In this document: positions 14,405-24,015 of the stretch, piece by piece
Layout: the number at the start of each line of letters is the position of its first letter
Numbering within the stretch: the first letter of the stretch is position 1
Assembly (NCBI GenBank): GCA_937899715.1
Contig: CALCNX010000080.1
Span: 1 to 31,223, forward strand
Length of the DNA: 31,223 bases
Direction of reading: 5' to 3'
Source: an uncultured bacterium
Lineage (GTDB): Bacteria; Bacteroidota; Ignavibacteria; Kapaibacteriales; UBA4661
Notes under the pieces: model-generated
Databases searched by the model: none
What the model was told of the DNA's origin: nothing
The model's input: the letters and a program-made list of their open reading frames with translations, nothing else
Program-made: the position numbers and the translations under genes

Positions 14405-17400
14405 ATGATGATTCGACACTGCTTTGTGCAATTCAGGATAAACCTCTCTTCCCTCGTTGTAGTAATAAGCCTTCTCACCACTTTCGCCTATTCTCCGCCA
14501 TTACTCCAAGCACAAGCTGACCGTCCTCTGCGTTGGGAACGAAGTACAGGCCTCAATGGCGGAAGAATAGACTGTTTTGCGGAGTTGGGTGGAACCCTTT
14601 TTGCGGGTGGTGCAGGGTTGTTCAGTTCGACGGATAGCGGCAGAAATTGGCGCTTGCTCCTTCAGCCAACGTTCAATGAATTACTTGTGAACGGCTCAAC
14701 CATCTTTGCAGGTGGGGCGGGCTTGCAACGCAGTACCGACACAGGAAAAACATGGAGACAAGTCTTTGCACCGCCGAGCGCTATTCGGTCTCTTGCAGTC
14801 AATGGCTCCACATTATTTGCCGGTACAGAATTTCACGGAGTATTTCGCTCGACCGACAACGGCACAACGTGGACAGCGAGTAATACGGGTATTCCAACGC
14901 CAACTTCCACATCCGCCACCTATTTCATCCAAGCCCTCTACGTCCAGAGAGGCGTGATTTTTGCCGGAGCAGACAATGGTGGTGGCATTTTTCGCTCGAC
15001 CGATAACGGCTTGACGTGGAGCGACGTAAGCCTTGGGCTTCGTGATAAGTTTGGAAAGAGCATTCGTTCTATCCAAGCAATCGGCGCACAGCTTTTTGCT
15101 GCCGGACAAGGCGGAGCATATAGTTCGGACGACAACGGCACAACGTGGAACATCATGAATATAGGAATGACCGTAACCGATATTACCTCCATGACAGCAA
15201 GCCCAACGGAGCTTTTTGCAGGATCGAGTCAGGGGCAAATTTACCGTACACCCGGCGGACGGTGGACCGCCGTCAATAACGAAACCATCCCCATCAATAC
15301 TGTTGTTCAGGGAATGAGTGTTTTGAGCGGCATTGTGTGGGCAGGAACGAATGCAGGAATTTTTCGCTCGGCAGATATCGGCGCAACATGGTCGCCCAGA
15401 AATGCTGGTTTGCCGGCATTAGAAGTCCGCGCCATTCTTCTGAACGACGTAACGCTCTTTGCCGGAACGCCCGGTAGCGGCGTATTCCGCTCTACCGACA
15501 ACGGCTCTACGTGGGTTCCCTCAAGCGTAGGAATCACAGAACTACGCCAATATGCGTTGGCTGCTAATGGCACTACGCTTTTTGCCGGAACATATGGCGA
15601 AGGCGTTGCCCGCTCAACGACCAACGGAATACGATGGGAAACCATTAAAAATGGGCTTCAGTCTGCTCCCTACATCTTCGCATTGGCGGCGATTGGCAAC
15701 GTCGTCTATGCGGGAACATTGAAAGGCGGTATTTACCGTTCCACCGACAACGGCTCAACGTGGAGAGCGGCTAATGGCGGCATACCTGCTCAAACAACGG
15801 TTTGGTCATTTTTGCAATTCGGCTCGGCAATTTTAGCAGGTACAGAACGGGGGGGTCTATCGCTCCACCGACAACGGCACAAACTGGCTTGCGGTCAATG
15901 CAGGTGTGCAAGCAGGAACATTTCCCCAAAGTGTTTTTGCGCTTTATACCAATGGCAGAGCCATATTTGCCGGAGATGTTTCGGGACGCGGCGTGTTTCG
16001 CTCCACCGACAACGGCACAACGTGGGCGCAGGCTAATGTCGGATTGCCATCGGTGTTGTATGTGCAATCCTTTGTGGAATATGCCGGCGCACTGTATATC
16101 GCAACAAACAGAGGTGTGTACCGCACAGCAAACAACGGTGATAGCTGGCTTGCCGTCAATGACGGTTTTTCGTCCATTCCGAATGTATACACATTGGCGG
16201 TCTGCGGCACGGGGCTTTTTGCGGGAACATTCGGCGGTCCGGGCGGAAGCGGCGTGTATAGTGCTTTGCCGCCGACGATAACGACCTTCAGTCCTGCATT
16301 CGCGCCCGTCGGAGCATCGGTAAAATTGTTTGGAACAAATCTGAGCGCCGTAAGTAGCGTTTCTATCGGAGGCGTGAGAGTAGAGCGATTTACCATTAAC
16401 AGCCCCACTGAAATCACAGCAACAGTGCCAATGATCGCAACACCACAATCCGCACAAGTTTTGGCACGAGGGAAAGTCGTCGTTTCGGCAGGCGGTGGCA
16501 CTTCGGCTTCTGAGGAGGACTTCGCTATTCTTCCTGCTCGCCCGGCATCGTCCAATCAACTTGTAGCGATTGACCCGATAGACTTTGGGCGCGTTACCCT
16601 GCGCGACGGCGGTGCAATGCGGCTTGTGAAGGTCTATAATGTGAGCGGTACAACCATCAAACTCAAACCTGCCGTTCTCACCAACAGCGATGACTTTAGT
16701 TTTGCGATTGCCGAAAATGTTACGACCGATTTCACCTTGCTCAATCAAGATTTTGCCGTTGTGGCGGTGCGTTTTAATCCCTTAACCGCAGCTCCTAAAA
16801 GCGCGACTTTGACCATCACCGCAAGCATAGACGGTGGGCAGCCAATAACAACTACCGCGCGAATTACCGGACGTGGCGCACCGTTGAAGGTTTTCCCAAT
16901 CAATTTTGGTACAGCTGTTACGGGAAGAGGTCTCACCGTTCCTGCCCTAGTGGCAAATTACGGCACACGAACTGCCCGATTGACAACGCAGCGCTTTCAA
17001 AACGGTGCGCAAGGCATGAGCGTAGGGCGCACACAAACCGTATTTCTTAGCCCCGGCGACACAACGGCGGTCTTGCTTTCTAATGTGCAGCTTGCCGAAG
17101 GGCAGTATTTTGACACACTGAGAGTAGAGGCTGATATTGATACGGTTTTTGCTCCGGCGCAAGTATCGACGCGAAAAGCTGATACCACAGACATTTACGT
17201 TCAGATGGGTTTACGTGCTGTTCCCGATAGTGCTGCTCCCGGCAGCCCCGTGTCATTAGAGTTGTTTATTCAGGGCGAGGGAAATTTAGATGTTCTCCGG
17301 CAGCGCAACGCTCCTTTTAGCGGCACTATTCGCTACGACCGCCGTGTTCTCTATATTTTGCCCAACCAAAGCCGTACAGAAATTGCGCGGAATACCGAAA

Positions 17401-17909
17401 TGCAAAACACCTTTCAACGCGCTAAGATTTTGCTCACGCCCTGGGACGGCAAAGAAACGACGCTGATGAAAATACCAGCGCTTGCGATGCTTTCCGAGAT
17501 AGACTCTACGGAATTGGTTGTCGAAAATATTGTGTGGAATGATCCTTCGGGGACGAATAATGTGTTTGTAACCGCGCCGCAAAACGGGCATTTCAAAGTT
17601 GTTCTGCGCCGAGTTGGCGGCAATCGTTTGTTGAAGCAGGTGGATAAATCGCTCGTGGTAACAGCAACGGCGCCGAATCCTGCAAGCGATGTGGTGCAAA
17701 CAGCCTTTGCGCTGAAGCAGGCAGGTGCAGTAACGCTTGCGCTTTACGATGCACTGGGGAATATGGTTCTGTCGCGCTCCGGCAAAGAATTTGAGGCGGG
17801 TAATCACAGCCTGAATTTCTCCACTGCGAATTTACCAAACGGCGTGTATGCTCTTCGCCTGACCTCCTCGGAAGGCTCAGACCAAACAACGCTGGTGATA
17901 CATCGTTAA
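14405..17909 (+). pseudogene. T9SS-secreted Asp-box beta-propeller protein, split by a one-base frameshift
   Basis: The locus spans 3505 bases, one more than a multiple of three; removing one base gives one protein of about 1167 residues. Reading starts at ATG 14405 and shifts at the seven-G run 15849-15855: before it the frame reads AGTERGG, after it (minus one G) GVYRSTDNGTNW, restoring the repeat. Domains: signal peptide (about 1-37); twelve or so Asp-box repeats (S-x-D-x-G-x-x-W, for example STDNGTTW, STDTGKTW, SADIGATW) each near an LFAGT strand, forming one or two sortilin/BNR-type propellers (about 45-615); an IPT/TIG-like domain (TTFSPAFAPVGASVKLFGTN); an Ig-like choice-of-anchor domain (about 720-830); and a Por secretion tail (APNPASD, ALYDALGNMVL, LPNGVYALRL). 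The shift may be a sequencing error, a true inactivation, or phase variation. The unshifted product would stop at 16036. Confidence 0.85.
15849..15855 (+). other. Poly-G run at the frameshift
   Basis: Seven consecutive G in an Asp-box repeat of the propeller gene. Loss of one G joins both open frames with intact repeat periodicity. Confidence 0.8.
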
Positions 17910-17925
17910 GAGCGAGATAAACATA

Positions 17926-17945
17926 CCTTGTTGCTCCAAGCAAGG
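17926..17945 (+). repeat. Weak hairpin after the propeller gene
   Basis: CCTTG pairs with CAAGG, with two more pairs inward, just after the stop at 17909. No T run follows, so terminator function is doubtful; it may stabilise the 3' end or reduce read-through to the next gene. Confidence 0.3.
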
Positions 17946-17987
17946 CACATTTCATAGACTTTCCCACATTCTATTTTTCAACAACCA

Positions 17988-20180
17988 ATGATGAAGCCCT
18001 TCACAACAACTCGTTTCCTCTGCGTTGTCGCATTTGCAGCGCTGATGTTCGGCGGCATATCCGAGAGTTTGTTCGCACAAACGGCGGACACACTGCGCCT
18101 GAAAGATTATCTGCCGCCGGATGCTGAAAGCCCTTATTTTACGCGCTTCGGCATTAGTGGCGGGGTGAATTTGGTTACACAAACACCCAATTTCAGCGCA
18201 ATAGCCAACATACCCGCTATCGGCTCTTTGACCTATCCCGTAGGTACGGGAATCGGTATCGCGCCGAGCGTTTTAGTGGAATTTCCTTTTTCTTTCTCAT
18301 CCAAACCAGAGCGTAATGTCTTTGGTTTATCGCTGCGGCTTGGATATGCTACCTACAATGCAAAATCAAGCCTTATCAATAATGAAAGCGCGTACGATAA
18401 AACGACCGACCAGCCAACCAATGCTCCGGTTGAGTACTCTCTCGAAGGGCAGTTTGGGTACTTGTCCTTTGAGCCTGCTTTGACGTACCGAATTGCCAAT
18501 GAGCGCTTAGTTCTTTACGCCGGTCTGAGAACGGGTTTGGCACTGTCCGCAACCTATTCTTATTCGGAGCGTGTGCAAGATCCTCGCTATGTGTTTATGA
18601 ATGGTATCGGTGGACAGACGAGCAGCACATTTGGCGAGACGACGGGCAAAATACCGAATGTGCAAGCATTGAATCTCGCGCCGACCGTTGGCATTGGGTA
18701 TGAAATTCCTCTGAACTCGGACGGGACCGTTTTGCTACAACCCGAAGGGTTCTGGTCTCCGGGACTGTTGAGCTTGGTGAACGGCGTGGATTGGAAGATT
18801 TCCGGCTTTCGAGTGGGTGCTTCACTGAAATACTCGCCCTATCGCACCATTCGCCCCGAAATGACACCGGAAGTGCAAGAAAAAATCATGAAGCTCAAGC
18901 GCTACGACAGCCTTTTAGTCGTTGAACGTTCACAAAATGCTGCTCGGTTAAAGCATACTGATTCGCTGAATAAAGCAATCGCTGTGCGTTTGGCGGAACT
19001 GAAAAAAGTTGGTTTAAGCGCAACGTTTACCTCCATCAAAGGCGTTGATGAAAGCGGCATGGAGACGGCAATTCTGGCTCTTGCTGTCGAAGAGTTTCGT
19101 GCAGTGCGGAGTATTCCGCTTTTGCAGGCGGTCTTTTTTGACAATAATTCTACTGTTGTGCCTACGCGGTATAGACGGATTCAATCGGCATCGCGCACAC
19201 GCTATGTTTTGCCGGATGTTTCCGACCTTCAGCCGATAGAAGTCTACCACCATATTTTGAACATCGTCGGCAAACGGTTGAATGACAACCCAACGGCAAC
19301 GATTGAACTTATCGGACACAAAAGCGCATCTGAATCGGAAGGCTTGGATGAACGCCGCGCACAAGCTGTTAGCGATTATTTGCAGGATGTCTGGCGCATA
19401 GCTGTAAAGCGAATTGAGATCCGCAAGGCAGCAAATACGCCGACTTCCACATCAAAGGGAACGGGCGTGGAAAGTGAGCAGTATGTGGAAATGAACAGCC
19501 CGCAACGCGAGATTTTTGCGCCTTTAACAAATGATTTTGTCACTACGTCCATTCAACCGCCCTTATTGCGGTTTGGTATGGAAGTGAATGCAGGCGCAGG
19601 CATCAAGCAGTGGACGATAGAAATTTCGCAGTTCATCAATAATGAATCTGTTACACTGAAAGAATTTATCAGCACGCAAGCCCCGCCGAGTATGGTAGAA
19701 TGGAATATTGCGGACGTTCAGTCCAATAAACCACGCTCAAGTCAGGATATTACCGTGCAGATGAGTGTAACCGACGTTACCAATCGCAACGCTGATGCGC
19801 CGATTTACACTATTCCCGTAAAACTTGTAACCTTGGAAGAAAAGGAATTGCGCAACACCACCGACAGCCGATGGGAAGAGACGTTAGTCCCCGAATCGCT
19901 GCTTTTCGGAAAGGATTTGGCAGCCACAACGCTTTCGGCACTCAAAAACAGTATTGCCAATGCACATTCGCTGGTCGTGACGACATTTACCTACGAGCCT
20001 GACAAAGGGCGCGAAGCGGCAGTAACACGAGGAAAGGAATTATCAAAACTTCTCGGCAAGCCTGATGCAACCATCAAAGTAGAATCACTCCTGCGCCCGG
20101 GTCAGCAAACCATCACTCCTGAAGAAGCACTCTATGGGAAGATAGCAATGGTGAGGGTTATGGCGGCGATGAGCAAATAG
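17988..20180 (+). CDS. Outer-membrane barrel protein with OmpA-like domain
   Basis: 730 residues with signal peptide (FLCVVAFAALMFGGISESLFAQ). Residues about 50-285 alternate hydrophobic and polar residues with aromatic girdles (FGISGGVNLVTQT, FGLSLRLGYATYN, YAGLRTGLALSATYSY, FRVGASLKYSPY), as in a small beta-barrel. A coiled region follows (EKIMKLKRYDSLLVVERSQN), then a region with the pattern of an OmpA-like peptidoglycan-binding domain (VFFDNNSTVVP, IELIGHKSASESEGLDERRA), and a further beta-rich C-terminus ending with a second RGKELSKLLG unit that echoes an OmpA helix. Its start lies 78 bases after the T9SS protein gene, so the two are probably co-expressed. The general type is known from Chlorobiota/Kapabacteria-like genomes. 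Confidence 0.78.
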   Translation: MMKPFTTTRFLCVVAFAALMFGGISESLFAQTADTLRLKDYLPPDAESPYFTRFGISGGVNLVTQTPNFSAIANIPAIGSLTYPVGTGIGIAPSVLVEFPFSFSSKPERNVFGLSLRLGYATYNAKSSLINNESAYDKTTDQPTNAPVEYSLEGQFGYLSFEPALTYRIANERLVLYAGLRTGLALSATYSYSERVQDPRYVFMNGIGGQTSSTFGETTGKIPNVQALNLAPTVGIGYEIPLNSDGTVLLQPEGFWSPGLLSLVNGVDWKISGFRVGASLKYSPYRTIRPEMTPEVQEKIMKLKRYDSLLVVERSQNAARLKHTDSLNKAIAVRLAELKKVGLSATFTSIKGVDESGMETAILALAVEEFRAVRSIPLLQAVFFDNNSTVVPTRYRRIQSASRTRYVLPDVSDLQPIEVYHHILNIVGKRLNDNPTATIELIGHKSASESEGLDERRAQAVSDYLQDVWRIAVKRIEIRKAANTPTSTSKGTGVESEQYVEMNSPQREIFAPLTNDFVTTSIQPPLLRFGMEVNAGAGIKQWTIEISQFINNESVTLKEFISTQAPPSMVEWNIADVQSNKPRSSQDITVQMSVTDVTNRNADAPIYTIPVKLVTLEEKELRNTTDSRWEETLVPESLLFGKDLAATTLSALKNSIANAHSLVVTTFTYEPDKGREAAVTRGKELSKLLGKPDATIKVESLLRPGQQTITPEEALYGKIAMVRVMAAMSK

Positions 20181-20310
20181 TTCTTTCGCCATGAGAAAAC
20201 TCTTTGAGGAAACGCTTTACAATATCTTGATCTTGCCTGCAGGGCTTGTGATTATACTGCGTGGTGTGCCAAACTGTACCCGTTTGGGATTTAGCAATTC
20301 TTATCATCGG

Positions 20311-20401
20311 CTGGTGGCGTTGCAGTGGGTTTTTGAGTGGAGTTTGGGGGCGGCAAAGTGAGGTTTTGTGCGGGTGATGAGAAGTTTTAGGTTTTGGAAA
20401 T
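20311..20401 (+). pseudogene. Decayed 3' gene fragment, copy C of the repeated unknown family
   Basis: 20311-20358 reads LVALQWVFEWSLGAAK and then stops, parallel to VLAALQWVFERSLGEVE at the end of copy A. The 19-base block at 20383-20401 is identical to copy B. Nothing upstream makes a gene. Confidence 0.5.
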
Positions 20402-20740
20402 TGGGATGTAGTTTTCACATTCATTGTCGGAATATTCTTGTGCACAGTTCTCTATACTCTTCTGATAAAGGATCTTGAGTGGAATTCCAGTAGGACATTG
20501 TATACAAAGAAGTTGTTCAAAGTTTTTTCATGTTTTGCCTTGTAGAGTCATTCAAAGCTATTTAGGCGAACAGGATTGAAGAAAACTGTATTATCCGATA
20601 AAAGCAGACTTAATGCGGTTTTCAAAAAAATGTTAAACAACTTCAAAAGATTGAAAACACAATCTATACCAAGAACTACGGAAATTTTGTAGCAGCGGCG
20701 TAAATACTTGCTTGTCCAAAACCGCCTAAAAAGTGAGAAC

Positions 20741-20767
20741 ATAGGTTTGAAGCGGTTTCTAACCTAT
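20741..20767 (-). repeat. Hairpin downstream of the DUF418 gene
   Basis: A perfect 7-bp stem, ATAGGTT/AACCTAT, around a 13-base loop, 24 bases beyond the DUF418 stop on its strand. No T run follows; terminator function is uncertain. Confidence 0.35.
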
Positions 20768-20790
20768 ATCGTCAAAAAATTCCGTAGTTT

Positions 20791-22152
20791 TCAGAATCTA
20801 TAATACACTCTTTGAGATTCCGCACCTCGCTTTTTCAGAAACGCTTGCTTTACCCCGTAAGTGATGCTTCTCCAAAGCCATTCTAAGGGACCGAAATGAT
20901 AATAGCGCATCCACAGATTACTGAATGCTATCTGGAGCACCCAGACCCCAAACACTATGTAGTAGAGTTCGTATCGTTGCAGTTTTCCAAACAAGCCAAA
21001 TCCAACACCATAAAAGATAAATCCACCCAACAGCGATTGTATTAAATAATTACTAAACGCCATCTGTCCCACGGGCTGCAATAGGGAGAATAAAAATCGG
21101 AACCACTCTGATTTGTACACCACCATAATAATCCCAAAAAATCCTATTGCCCGCAGTGAGCGCGATAACTCATAAAACTCCACCGTAATACTTTTGATAT
21201 ATTCAAATTCGTTGAAGTGTCTGCCAATCATTGGCTCAAGCCTCAAATACGATATTGGCAATCCAAGAGCCAAGCCGCCAATCGCCAACCACGCATACAA
21301 GGACATTTGTCGCTCACCCTGCATTATTCCAAGCCGATAAAATGCCATCCCCAGAAATATAAAGACCAGAACATCCCACAGGGTGTAATACAAAAATGTA
21401 GTTTCACCCCATACACTTTGCTCGCTCCGTAATGTGTAGATTTCCCCATAATCACCCTGCATCTTCTTCACATATTTTGCGGCGGCTTTTTTTTGATTTT
21501 CTATCTTCGCTTTGTCTTTCAAGTCTTGCATAGCACTCATTTGTTCCTTTTGCTCTTCGGTCAATTTAGTGCATATTGTGTCTATCTTAGCGATGGCTTC
21601 GCCTTTTGCTATCACGGCTTTTTGAACATACAAATCACGATTTTCACGAGCAGTCTGTAGCAATAGACACACAACAGCCGCCGCTATCAGATGCTTCGTC
21701 GGCAATTTCCTAAAGGGAAACAGCAAAATTCCCAGCACCGCATACCAATAGAGTATATCCCAATACCATAGCAAGATAAAGGCATTTGCAAGTCCGAATA
21801 CTAACAGCCAGAGATGCCGTCTGAGATATAAATCTACCATCTGCACACCCTCCGCTCTTTTTTCCAGTCGTGCAATAAAGAGCATCAAACCACAACCAAA
21901 GAGCATAGAAAATAAGGCTCGCTGACTTCCCTCCAAGAACCAATCAATGAAATACCAAACTTTATAATTCCACGTTCCAATTTCATTAAAAATAAGCGGG
22001 TTCGAGGATGCCTGCGGCGGGAATCCAAATCCCGTGATGTTCATCATCAAAATTCCCAGCACCGCAATTCCCCGTAGGCTATCCAGCAGCGTAATACGTT
22101 CGTGATGCTCAAGAGGAGCAGCAGCAACTGACGGCGCATGAAAAACATTCAT
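20791..22152 (-). CDS. DUF418-family polytopic membrane protein
   Basis: 453 residues with about nine to ten hydrophobic helices. The N-terminus (LLDSLRGIAVLGILMMNITG) is the family start pattern, similar to acyltransferase-3 proteins. The C-terminal DUF418 domain is well marked: GQMAFSNYLIQSLLGGFIFY, VWVLQIAFSNLWMRYY and FGPLEWLWRSITYG. Between them, residues about 175-240 form a charged helical insert rich in Lys, Glu and Gln (LTEEQKEQMSAMQDLKDK) which is probably an exposed loop. The family's function is not established (YeiB-like, possibly transport or envelope modification). It lies 67 bases behind the desaturase-family gene and is likely in the same transcript. Confidence 0.88.
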   Translation of the reverse strand: MNVFHAPSVAAAPLEHHERITLLDSLRGIAVLGILMMNITGFGFPPQASSNPLIFNEIGTWNYKVWYFIDWFLEGSQRALFSMLFGCGLMLFIARLEKRAEGVQMVDLYLRRHLWLLVFGLANAFILLWYWDILYWYAVLGILLFPFRKLPTKHLIAAAVVCLLLQTARENRDLYVQKAVIAKGEAIAKIDTICTKLTEEQKEQMSAMQDLKDKAKIENQKKAAAKYVKKMQGDYGEIYTLRSEQSVWGETTFLYYTLWDVLVFIFLGMAFYRLGIMQGERQMSLYAWLAIGGLALGLPISYLRLEPMIGRHFNEFEYIKSITVEFYELSRSLRAIGFFGIIMVVYKSEWFRFLFSLLQPVGQMAFSNYLIQSLLGGFIFYGVGFGLFGKLQRYELYYIVFGVWVLQIAFSNLWMRYYHFGPLEWLWRSITYGVKQAFLKKRGAESQRVYYRF

Positions 22153-22219
22153 CGTATTCCAATTTCTTTAGGGTTGTATTTGAAACGAGTTATGAATTTG
22201 TACAGACACACACCTAGAA

Positions 22220-23002
22220 TTATTTGAAAGGAGTCATCAACATTCCCCAGAATGACTGATTATTACTATCGCGCAGCGTTTCCAGCCCATAGATGATTTC
22301 TTCGGGTTTCTGCTCTTTTCGTGTGGAGAAGATTCTGTCCCAGACGGTGAACACATCTGCAAAGTTAGAGTCCGTCTCGGGCTGATAACTGGAATGATGA
22401 ACCCTATGCCAATTCGGTGTTACAAAAAACAAACAAACATATTTTTCGTACCAGTCAGGATACTTAATATTAGCGTGATTGATAATAAATAGTGGCAACG
22501 ACAACCCCACATAGATAACAAAACTTACATTGGAGACACCCAAGAGAGGTAGGATTGTTGCTTGCGTTGCTGCTTGAAAAAGGAACTCCAACGGATGTAA
22601 TCGTAATGCAGAACTGGCATCTAATTCGATGTCGCTGTGATGCACCTTGTGAAATCGCCAAAACAGAGGCACTTTATGGTATAATCGGTGAGCGATATAC
22701 CCATTCAAGTCGCAAAGGAAAACGCCTACGACCAGCATCAATACGTGCGGAAGTTGAAGAAGGTGCATCAACCCGAATTTGTTATTTGTTGCTGTGGTAA
22801 TGGAATAACTTATTACGCCGCTCAGTAAAGCATTACAAGCAAACGAAACTGCGAGATTACCAACGTTATGCCACCTTTGCGACTTCCGATACGTACTCAT
22901 TTCTAGGTAAGGTATCCACCATTCCAGCGTCATAAAGAGAGTCAAGGAAACAATAATAATTATGGGAATACCTTGCTCAACGATTGCGATAAATGATTCC
23001 AT
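22220..23002 (-). CDS. Sterol desaturase / fatty acid hydroxylase family membrane protein
   Basis: 260 residues, membrane-bound di-iron enzyme fold. The histidine boxes are present: His105 and His109 in HRLYH, His118/His121/His122 in HKVHHSD, and His199/His202/His203 in HRVHHSS, plus His176 in INHANI. Hydrophobic helices flank the boxes (about 12-28, 47-68, 85-103 and 143-175). Members hydroxylate or desaturate sterols, carotenoids, ceramides or alkylglycerols, and the substrate here is open. It is upstream of the DUF418 gene and divergent from the Crp/Fnr regulator, which may control it. The long leader (about 300 bases to the regulator) contains competing hairpins. Confidence 0.9.
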   Translation of the reverse strand: MESFIAIVEQGIPIIIIVSLTLFMTLEWWIPYLEMSTYRKSQRWHNVGNLAVSFACNALLSGVISYSITTATNNKFGLMHLLQLPHVLMLVVGVFLCDLNGYIAHRLYHKVPLFWRFHKVHHSDIELDASSALRLHPLEFLFQAATQATILPLLGVSNVSFVIYVGLSLPLFIINHANIKYPDWYEKYVCLFFVTPNWHRVHHSSYQPETDSNFADVFTVWDRIFSTRKEQKPEEIIYGLETLRDSNNQSFWGMLMTPFK

Positions 23003-23140
23003 TGTTTTACCCTTTTGTTGTGTGGTTAAATATGAAATTTTATTCTCTCTGTTTTATATTGCAAAATGTCTCTTCATGAATATAGTTGGAAATAAGTATT
23101 TCATGGACTTGATCACAAGTCAATATACCGTTTCCACGAA

Positions 23141-23207
23141 CAAGGGATTTCAACCCCTTGCCTCGCATATACGCGAAAACAAGGGGCGAAAGCCGCCCTG
23201 TTCCTTG
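23141..23207 (-). promoter_or_regulatory. Competing hairpins in the desaturase upstream region
   Basis: CAAGGG (23141-23146) can pair with CCCTTG (23155-23160); CCCCTTG (23154-23160) can instead pair with CAAGGGG (23180-23186); and GGGCG (23184-23188) can pair with CGCCC (23194-23198), extended past a two-base bulge by AACA/TGTT. The pairings exclude each other, as in attenuators or riboswitches, though a decayed palindromic repeat is also possible. They lie 140-205 bases upstream of the desaturase start codon. Confidence 0.4.
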
Positions 23208-23299
23208 TGTTGCAGTAACAACATCTTTCCGACTAGCATTCATTAAGCACTTGCAAAATAATCTTTAGTACGCTGATAAAATTTCACAAATGTTAAAAA

Positions 23300-23863
23300 A
23301 TGGAAGCACTCAAAAAATACTTATGCGAGGTCGTCGCTCTTCAGGAAAAAGAGTGGTTGGCAATACAGGATGTGGTTGAGATTATCACACTGCCTAAAGG
23401 AGACTTTTTTATAGAAGAGAACAAACCCTGTAAAAATTCAGGTTTCATTTTGGAAGGTCTTATGAGATATTTTTCATTTGATGAAGAAGGCAATGACCCG
23501 ACGTGTTATTTCATTGATGAAAATGGCTACGTTGTTGATCCATACACATTTTCATCGCAAAAACCCTCCTCAATGAACTTGCAGGCAGTAACAAAGTGCC
23601 GAATAGCAGTTATAAGCTTTGCCAATCACACATTGCTACAAAAACAACTATCCCGATGGGAAGATATTACCGGTCAGCTACTGCTCAAAATTGCGATGGA
23701 TTTTGCGAATCAAAAAGACCTTGTAAGCATGGATGCTTCAAAACGATATAAGTATTTTGTAACACATTACTCATCGTTTGCAACTCGCTCTCCCTTAAAA
23801 TACGTTGCTTCCTATTTAGGAATAGCACAGCCTTCTTTAAGCAGAATCAGAAAAGTCAGATAA
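23300..23863 (+). CDS. Crp/Fnr-family transcriptional regulator
   Basis: 187 residues, a normal length for the short Bacteroidota members. Residues 1-115 form the cyclic-nucleotide-binding-like jelly roll (ITLPKGDFFIEENKPCKNSG, FILEGLMRYFSFDEEGND, YFIDENGYVVDPYTF); the phosphate-binding Arg of true CRP is not evident, so the ligand is unknown. A dimer helix follows (about 120-145). The C-terminal helix-turn-helix is PLKYVASYLGIAQPSLSRIRK, right at the end of the protein. The gene is divergent from the desaturase/DUF418 pair, a common arrangement for such regulators and their targets. Cys residues are few and there is no FNR-type iron-sulfur cluster. Confidence 0.88.
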   Translation: MEALKKYLCEVVALQEKEWLAIQDVVEIITLPKGDFFIEENKPCKNSGFILEGLMRYFSFDEEGNDPTCYFIDENGYVVDPYTFSSQKPSSMNLQAVTKCRIAVISFANHTLLQKQLSRWEDITGQLLLKIAMDFANQKDLVSMDASKRYKYFVTHYSSFATRSPLKYVASYLGIAQPSLSRIRKVR

Positions 23864-23904
23864 ATAGTAGTTGAAGAATTGTTCTCAACGAATCGAAAGA
23901 AACT

Positions 23905-24015
23905 ATGCTCATCCAAACCCTCACAACGCTTTCCCTGAGAGACCTTGCGAAACTGAAAACAGAAATTGAATCCTACCAAAACGAACAAGCAATTTCTCTT
24001 CGGGTAAACGGCTGA
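23905..24015 (+). pseudogene. Truncated DUF1572/DinB-superfamily N-terminus
   Basis: Begins with an ATG and reads MLIQTLTTLSLRDLAKLKTE then IESYQNEQ before losing the family pattern and stopping at 24013. In intact DUF1572 proteins this is the first helix (RDL.KLKTEI..Y.NE), followed by residues such as W.I and a conserved NSAGNLCLHLVGNL helix, none of which follows here. So only the first 28 or so codons survive. Confidence 0.6.

Larger units (their letters stand above)
20181..20790. other. Intergenic region of about 610 bases, fossil and AT-rich
   Basis: No intact gene. The first part contains remnant copy C. From about 20461 the sequence becomes more AT-rich and shows inverted repeats: TTTAGGCG (20561-20568) with CGCCTAAA (20723-20730), AACTACGGAA (20674-20683) with TTCCGTAGTT (20780-20789), and a hairpin ATAGGTT/AACCTAT (20741-20767). 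It may be a degraded mobile element, but no transposase is readable. Confidence 0.45.

Noticed and set aside
15771..16748. Minus-strand 325-codon frame opposite the propeller gene
   Set aside because: Antisense shadow of a repetitive coding region; it repeats because the Asp boxes repeat.
17926..17945. Intrinsic terminator after the propeller gene
   Set aside because: There is a hairpin but no T run, so it is listed only as a weak hairpin.
20548..20742. Minus-strand 64-codon frame in the AT-rich gap
   Set aside because: Could be a transposase remnant, but no catalytic or family motif is readable, so it is treated only as part of the repeat block.
23040..23243. Minus-strand frame of 67 codons upstream of the desaturase
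   Set aside because: The translation passes through GC-rich hairpins and matches nothing I know; the hairpins explain the region better.
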